DNA of 10,720 nucleotides from Flavobacteriaceae bacterium (GTDB taxonomy: Bacteria > Bacteroidota > Bacteroidia > Flavobacteriales > Weeksellaceae): assembly GCA_031273305.1 (NCBI GenBank), contig JAISSC010000214.1, positions 1 through 10,720 of the forward strand. Direction: 5' to 3'. Both the position numbers and the translations under genes were made by a program. Of this stretch, positions 6,003 through 10,720 are shown in pieces. The notes beneath the pieces were generated by a model. It made no database searches. It saw only the letters and a program-made list of their open reading frames with translations, and was not told where the DNA came from. The stretch's first letter is position 1. Every line of letters starts with the position of its first letter.

Positions 6003-6889
6003 TGAATATATATACATATGCCGCTATTGACATAGGCTCTAACGCCGTACGATTACTTATAAATACGATATATGAAACGAAAGATACCGTTACTTTCAAT
6101 AAAACCAGTTTAATACGAGTACCGGTACGTTTAGGGCAGGATGTTTTCACGCAGGGAAAAATATCAGAAAGAACCATTAATCGGTTAACCGAGACCATGA
6201 CGGCATACAAACTTTTAATGAATGTATATAATGTTGATAAATATCGGGCATTTGCTACTTCCGCTATGAGAGAAGCAAAAAATTCTCAGGAGGTGATAAA
6301 TAGTGTGAAGGAAAAGAGTGGGATAAAAATAGAGATAATTTCAGGGGAAGAAGAAGCTAAAGTTATCTTTAGTTCGGAACTTAAGAATTTTCTAAAGTCG
6401 GATAAATATTATCTTTTTGTAGATGTTGGAGGAGGAAGTACGGAAATATCTCTTTTGAACAGAGGAGAAGTACACCACAGCCGGTCTTTTCCCATAGGTA
6501 CGGTGCGTTTGCTGGGGAAAAAGGTAGAAGAAAGCTATCTCGTCACTACTATAAAACCCTGGATAAAGAAGATAACACAGGGGAAATCGGTGGAGCTTCT
6601 CGGTTCGGGTGGGAATATCAATTACGTATTTAAAAATTCCGGGAAAAAGGAGGGAAAATACCTTTCTCATTCCTATATTCATCAACGATACGAATTACTC
6701 AAACATCTTACCTATGAAGAAAGAGTAGAAAAATTTAATATGAAGCCCGACCGGGCAGACGTTATCGTGCCGGCTTTACTTATCTATGATTCCATAATGA
6801 AGTTTGCGCATGCCACCCGCATTAATATTCCAAAGATAGGTACGGCTGATGGAATGATTAACCTGATGTATAAACGTAATAAGAAGTAG
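5999..6889 (+). CDS. ppx: Ppx/GppA-family phosphatase (exopolyphosphatase-like)
   Basis: A 296-residue protein of the ASKHA-fold Ppx/GppA family, which removes terminal phosphate from polyphosphate or converts pppGpp to ppGpp. Motifs in order: phosphate-1 loop AAIDIGSNAVRLLI (residues 8-21), ATSAMREAKN with the probable catalytic E92, ISGEEEAKVIF, the phosphate-2 loop VDVGGGSTEISLL (D142, GGG 144-146), and GSGGNINYVF. It ends near ADGMINLMYKRNKK without the C-terminal HD-like domain of the roughly 500-residue E. coli Ppx and GppA, so it is the short form common in this phylum. ATG at 5999 overlaps the ppk1 stop by 4 bases (ATGA); a second ATG at 6002 is also possible. The overlap implies translational coupling with ppk1, which favours polyphosphate over pppGpp as substrate, though sequence alone cannot decide. 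Confidence 0.93.
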   Translation: MMNIYTYAAIDIGSNAVRLLINTIYETKDTVTFNKTSLIRVPVRLGQDVFTQGKISERTINRLTETMTAYKLLMNVYNVDKYRAFATSAMREAKNSQEVINSVKEKSGIKIEIISGEEEAKVIFSSELKNFLKSDKYYLFVDVGGGSTEISLLNRGEVHHSRSFPIGTVRLLGKKVEESYLVTTIKPWIKKITQGKSVELLGSGGNINYVFKNSGKKEGKYLSHSYIHQRYELLKHLTYEERVEKFNMKPDRADVIVPALLIYDSIMKFAHATRINIPKIGTADGMINLMYKRNKK

Positions 6890-6978
6890 AGACGATTTGG
6901 GTGTTTCTACTTTATCGTTATGCTTCGTTATATCCCAAACCCATGTCATTTATTATCAGATAAGACTCATAATTATAC

Positions 6979-7008
6979 TTTGTTATTAATAGTTTTTGTT
7001 TACTTTTG
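6979..7008 (+). promoter_or_regulatory. Promoter for pepT
   Basis: TTTG (6979-6982), an 18-base spacer, then TACTTTTG (7001-7008): a full match to the Bacteroidota promoter consensus, 22 bases before the pepT ATG. It lies in the 141-base gap after ppx, so pepT is transcribed separately from the ppk1-ppx pair. No clear ppx terminator was found; a TTTGGG/CCCAAA pairing with a long loop exists but is weak. Confidence 0.75.
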
Positions 7009-7030
7009 ACAGAGAAATAAATAAAAAGAC

Positions 7031-8278
7031 ATGTCTGAAATATCATCAGCTAAATGGAGGGATAAACTTCTATACCGGTTCTTAAAATATGTTACTATAC
7101 ACTCTACCAGTGAACCGGGTATTAGTAAAATTCCGAGTACAGAAAGACAATGGAACATTGCCAATTACATCTATGAAGAATTAAGATCTTTGGGACTGGA
7201 AGATGTTTCCTTAGATGAAAATGGCTATGTTATGGGATATATACCTTCCAATATAAACGAGAACTTACCTACGGTAGGCTTTATAGCCCATTATGACACT
7301 TCTCCTGATTTCTCCGGAGAGCATGTGAACCCTCAGATTTGGAAGAATTATGACGGTTCCGACTTAACTTTAAATGAAGAAACAGGTTTTTCTTTGAAAA
7401 CTTCGGAATTTCCGGAACTTAAAAACCATATAGGAGAGACTTTGATCACCACAGACGGCACGACTTTATTAGGTGCCGACGACAAAGCCGGGATAGCAGA
7501 AATTGTTACATCTGCCGAATATTTACTTATTCACCCTGAAATAAAGCATGGTAGAATTGCCATTGGGTTTACCCCTGACGAAGAAATAGGGAAAGGAGCA
7601 GACCTGTTTGATGTAAAAAAATTCGGAGCTGATTGGGCATATACCGTAGACGGAAGCGAAGTAGGAGAACTGGAATTTGAGAATTTTAATGCCGGAGGAG
7701 TTGTTATTTCCATTAAGGGTAAAAGTGTTCATCCGGGCTCAGCGAAGGGAAAAATGCTTAATGCAGGGTTGCTTGCAGTTGAATTTTCCAATGCTATGCC
7801 TGAAAACGAAACTCCTTCCACTACCGAAGGTTATGAGGGTTTTTATCATCTCACCAATATATCCGGAAGTGTTGAAAAGGCTCAACTGCAATATATTATA
7901 CGCGACCACGATTTAAAAAAGTACGAACAAAGAAAAGCCTTTATGCAGGAAACGGTCAATAAGTTCAATATCAAATATGGAAAAGATGTTTTTAACATAG
8001 AGATAGTTGACCAGTATTTCAACATGAAGGAAAAGATAGAAGATAAAATGTTTATCATTGATATTGCAAAGAAAGCGATGACAAAAGTAGGGATCAAAGC
8101 AAACATAAAAGCCATACGCGGCGGAACTGATGGTTCCAAATTATCCTATATGGGTTTGCCTTGTCCTAATATTTTTGCAGGAGGACTTAATTTCCACGGA
8201 CCATACGAATTTGTTCCTCTGGAATCTATGATAAAAGCAACCGAAGTAATAATTGCTATCGTTGAGAATATTGAATAA
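7031..8278 (+). CDS. pepT: Peptidase T (tripeptide aminopeptidase)
   Basis: A 415-residue M20B metallopeptidase that cleaves the N-terminal residue from tripeptides in the cytoplasm; no signal peptide. The zinc-site motifs are all present: AHYDTSPD with H87, LGADDKAG with bridging D150, TPDEEIG with general base E184 and ligand E185, AYTVDGSEVGELEFENFNAG, and NFHGPYEFVP with H389. These sit about ten residues further on than the Salmonella PepT ligands (H78, D140, E173/E174, H379), so spacing is conserved. The small dimerisation domain contains SVHPGSAKGKMLNAG, and RGGTDGSKLSYMGLPCPNIF precedes the last ligand. Length equals the usual 405-415. The start follows a full promoter. The downstream secreted protease begins 28 bases after the stop, suggesting a peptide-utilisation unit. 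Confidence 0.97.
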   Translation: MSEISSAKWRDKLLYRFLKYVTIHSTSEPGISKIPSTERQWNIANYIYEELRSLGLEDVSLDENGYVMGYIPSNINENLPTVGFIAHYDTSPDFSGEHVNPQIWKNYDGSDLTLNEETGFSLKTSEFPELKNHIGETLITTDGTTLLGADDKAGIAEIVTSAEYLLIHPEIKHGRIAIGFTPDEEIGKGADLFDVKKFGADWAYTVDGSEVGELEFENFNAGGVVISIKGKSVHPGSAKGKMLNAGLLAVEFSNAMPENETPSTTEGYEGFYHLTNISGSVEKAQLQYIIRDHDLKKYEQRKAFMQETVNKFNIKYGKDVFNIEIVDQYFNMKEKIEDKMFIIDIAKKAMTKVGIKANIKAIRGGTDGSKLSYMGLPCPNIFAGGLNFHGPYEFVPLESMIKATEVIIAIVENIE

Positions 8279-8306
8279 AATAAACCGTATCTAATCAGGT
8301 AGTATC

Positions 8307-9866
8307 ATGAAAAAGAATATTTTTACCGTTTTATTTCTTCTGTTCTGTTTGATCTTCTCAAACGGACAAGACTACAAAAGCCCCAATAGTATCATACTAA
8401 AGCTGAAAAATGAATATAATGCATCGGGAAGAGGGATAGATGGGGCGGAAAAAGTTTTCAGGACAAATAAACTGTTCTCTTCCCAAGAAACAAAAAAAGT
8501 TGTTCTCAGTGAAAAGAGCAATCAGGTGATTTACACTGTTAAATTTCCGGAGGGAACCGATCTCCAAAAAGTAATTGATGAATATTACAAAACCGGTGAA
8601 ATAGAGTATGCCGAACCGGATTATCCTGTTTATATTCATGGAACACGAACGACGGTTAGTCCTGATGATGAGTATTATTACAGACAATGGGCACTAAAAA
8701 ACGATGGTACTTTTTCTACCCTTCCTGCTAAACCAGGTGCCGATATAAGTATGGAAAAAGCATGGGAGATTGAACAGGGGAGCAGCAATATCATAGTTGC
8801 TGTTATAGATACGGGCGTTAATTGGGCACATTCCGAATTTGAAAACCGAATATGGATAAATAAAGGTTGGAATTTTGCCGATAATAATGATGACCTGACT
8901 GATATTAACGGACATGGAACTAATGTAGCCGGAATTATTGGGGCTAATGCCAATAATTCCATAGGATATGCCGGAGTAGACCGGAATTGCAAACTTATGA
9001 TCTTAAGGGTGTTTGATTCCGCCGGAAACGGAATAATGTCTTACGTTGTTGCTGCCATAAACTATGCCGTCGATAACGGAGCAAGGGTAATCAATTTGTC
9101 TTTGGGAGGTACCGGTTTAAGTATCACACTCCAAAATGCTGTAAATTACGCCTTAGCTAATAATGTTGTTGTAGTTGCTTCTATGGGCAACGAAAATTAC
9201 GGAATTACCCAATATCCTGCAGGGTTTCCCGGAGTGATTGCCGTAGGCTCTACTAACCCTAATGATACCAGGTCTGATCCTTTTTATAATAATCCTTCGC
9301 TTGGAAGTAACTACGGAAATCATATTTCGGTAGTAGCTCCGGGAAATCTCATTTACGGCTTAAGTCATACTAGTAAGACAGATTATAGTGTCAGATGGAG
9401 CGGAACTTCCCAGTCTGCTCCTCATGTTGCAGGCTTGGCTTCGTTATTACTGGCTCAGAATCCGAATAGAACTCCTGCACAGATAAAAAATATTATTGAA
9501 GAAACGGCAGAAGATCAGGTAGGAGATTCGGCGGAAGACGTTCCCGGTTGGGATATTTATTACGGACATGGAAGAATCAATGCATGGCTGGCACTTTCCC
9601 ACTATATGTCAGCAGAAACTTTTAATCTTAAGCATGAAGAGATAAAAATATTCCCTAATCCGGCTAAACAAAATTTCACTGCTGATTTTCCGTTAGGAAC
9701 TCAACAAATTGATATTTTTAACCCGACAGGACAATTAATTATATCTAAGAAAGTCTCAGGATTAACATCTCAAAACTTTTCTATTTCAGGTTCCGGAGTT
9801 TTCTTTATACGGTTTACTTTTGAAAAGGGTGAAAAAACTACCGAAAAAGTAATTATATCCCAATAG
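8307..9866 (+). CDS. Secreted subtilisin-like serine protease (S8) with T9SS sorting domain
   Basis: A 519-residue exported protease. Residues 1-20 form a Sec signal peptide (MKKNIFTVLFLLFCLIFSNG). About 21-115 look like an inhibitor-type propeptide ending EIEYAEPDYPVYIHG. The S8 domain (about 125-435) holds the triad D168 (VAVIDTGVNW), H203 (NGHGTNVAG) and S368 (SGTSQSAPHVAGLASLL), and the oxyanion N295 (ASMGNENYG). The serine motif reads GTSQSAPH where GTSMAAPH is usual; the nucleophile is intact. The C-terminus (about 445-519; IKIFPNPAKQNF, then IDIFNPTGQLI, then KTTEKVIISQ) is a type A Por secretion domain, which directs export and surface attachment or release by the type IX system and is normally cleaved. 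It follows pepT by 28 bases with no visible promoter of its own, so it is probably co-transcribed. Confidence 0.95.
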   Translation: MKKNIFTVLFLLFCLIFSNGQDYKSPNSIILKLKNEYNASGRGIDGAEKVFRTNKLFSSQETKKVVLSEKSNQVIYTVKFPEGTDLQKVIDEYYKTGEIEYAEPDYPVYIHGTRTTVSPDDEYYYRQWALKNDGTFSTLPAKPGADISMEKAWEIEQGSSNIIVAVIDTGVNWAHSEFENRIWINKGWNFADNNDDLTDINGHGTNVAGIIGANANNSIGYAGVDRNCKLMILRVFDSAGNGIMSYVVAAINYAVDNGARVINLSLGGTGLSITLQNAVNYALANNVVVVASMGNENYGITQYPAGFPGVIAVGSTNPNDTRSDPFYNNPSLGSNYGNHISVVAPGNLIYGLSHTSKTDYSVRWSGTSQSAPHVAGLASLLLAQNPNRTPAQIKNIIEETAEDQVGDSAEDVPGWDIYYGHGRINAWLALSHYMSAETFNLKHEEIKIFPNPAKQNFTADFPLGTQQIDIFNPTGQLIISKKVSGLTSQNFSISGSGVFFIRFTFEKGEKTTEKVIISQ

Positions 9867-9899
9867 ATAAAGGTTGCTTACGGGTTATTTTAAGGTCTC

Positions 9900-10720
9900 T
9901 TATTTCACCGGGAAAAAGAATCGGACAGGGTTATTTATGAATAATTTTAATGCGGAATACAATATTTTTCCCATTTCTTTCGTCGGGACGTTTACCGATT
10001 TCATAGCCACCCACAGGGAAAGTGAGAAACTAACTAAGAAATTAAATATCCCTATTCCGAATATACCTGCAAGTCCTGTCAGGAAATCTTTCCACGAAAT
10101 ATCAAAGTTAAAGTGACATAAGGCTATGGCATAATTTCCTCCGGAGAAAGTAATATGTCGAATATCAAAAGGAATACCCAAAAAATTACCTATTAAAAAT
10201 GCACTTCCCAAACAAATTCCCAGAAAGGCATTACCGGAAATTCCGCCTATTTTATTTTCATACCTGTTTACCCATTTTCTTCTTCTTTGTTCCTTAAAAA
10301 ACCTTTTTAAAAACGGATGGTTAAAAAGTCTTTCCGGAATGTTATGATAACGGGTATAATTTTCTGTTAACCCTGATACCAATCCGGATAAAAATAAGAA
10401 TATCCCTGCGATGGAAGCATACCAAAAGATCGTAATATCCAAGTTTATTATCTCATTTTTAAATTCTTCGGCTTTATGTTGGTTAATTAGTTCAATACCT
10501 GTAAAGTATGACAAGAAATAGAATATCAGAACAGCTACGGTAAAAACTGCCAACACATTCCCTATGAAAGCAATAAACTGGCTACGGAATAACCGGGTGA
10601 ATAATAATCCGAATTCTTTATAATCACTTGCCGATATTTCATCCTGATTTAATGTGTGAGCCAAAGCAGCAGCCGTCATTGCGGGTTGTTTGGTTGCCAG
10701 TGTCCAGTGCATTAAATAAA
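9900..10720 (-). CDS. Gcr-family 'site-specific recombinase' membrane protein, C-terminal part
   Basis: The frame stays open to the right edge (codons upstream of the Met at 10710-10712 read through), so this is the last 273 or so residues of a longer protein; family members I know are about 650 residues. The segment begins LHWTLATKQPAMTAAALA in the family, matched here by MHWTLATKQPAMTAAALA. Further hallmarks are GNAFLGICLGSAFLIGNFLG and PFDIRHITFSGGNYAIAL. At least four hydrophobic stretches are seen (about residues 47-72, 93-115, 157-180 and 210-236 of the visible part), with a very basic loop (KRFFKEQRRRKWVNRYENK) between two. It ends NNPVRFFFPVK. The family is PF10136/COG4389, named after a gonococcal gene. 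No serine- or tyrosine-recombinase motif is visible, and the membrane segments argue against a DNA recombinase. Convergent with the protease, 33 bases apart. Confidence 0.85.
   Translation of the reverse strand, partial: YLMHWTLATKQPAMTAAALAHTLNQDEISASDYKEFGLLFTRLFRSQFIAFIGNVLAVFTVAVLIFYFLSYFTGIELINQHKAEEFKNEIINLDITIFWYASIAGIFLFLSGLVSGLTENYTRYHNIPERLFNHPFLKRFFKEQRRRKWVNRYENKIGGISGNAFLGICLGSAFLIGNFLGIPFDIRHITFSGGNYAIALCHFNFDISWKDFLTGLAGIFGIGIFNFLVSFSLSLWVAMKSVNVPTKEMGKILYSALKLFINNPVRFFFPVK

Noticed and set aside
6890..6945. Terminator hairpin after ppx
   Set aside because: The TTTGGG/CCCAAA pairing spans a loop of about 30 bases and no T-run follows, so a factor-independent terminator cannot be supported.
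9874..10116. 80-codon plus-strand open frame after the protease
   Set aside because: Almost wholly antisense to the conserved C-terminus of the Gcr-family protein, which has clear family motifs.

Overview
The window looks like chromosome of a low-GC member of Bacteroidota, most likely Flavobacteriia. The signs are -7 boxes of the TAnnTTTG type before several genes, poor Shine-Dalgarno sequences, a secreted subtilase with a C-terminal type IX secretion (Por) sorting domain, a DUF1016/YhcG nuclease, and a secreted protein with VGIxTxxP motifs and a C1q-like end. The identification rests only on sequence reading.

Left part (1-3641) reads leftwards and is an accessory, rearranged region. It holds the start of a DUF4143-type AAA ATPase running off the left edge; its promoter with a palindrome in the spacer and a 52-bp tandem repeat behind it; a decayed fragment of an EamA-family transporter; a complete DUF1016/YhcG PDDEXK-fold protein carrying an internal hairpin repeat; and a secreted C1q-like protein. 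A 173-bp leader/promoter segment is duplicated upstream of that last gene, with a 16-codon mini-ORF trapped between the copies.

Middle part (3642-9866) reads rightwards and is housekeeping. ppk1 (polyphosphate kinase) overlaps a Ppx/GppA phosphatase gene by 4 bases, a coupled pair for making and degrading polyphosphate. Next, with its own promoter, comes pepT (tripeptidase), followed 28 bases later by a secreted S8 protease with a T9SS sorting domain. This may be a transcription unit for external protein breakdown and internal peptide breakdown.

Right edge (9900-10720) is the C-terminal part of a multi-pass membrane protein of the family named 'site-specific recombinase' (Gcr, PF10136), on the minus strand, convergent with the protease.

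I saw no rRNA, tRNA, CRISPR array, transposase or origin. No wholly new system is evident. The most unusual structures are the promoter-cassette duplication, the operator-like repeats before the ATPase, the EamA remnant and the intragenic hairpin repeat in the DUF1016 gene.
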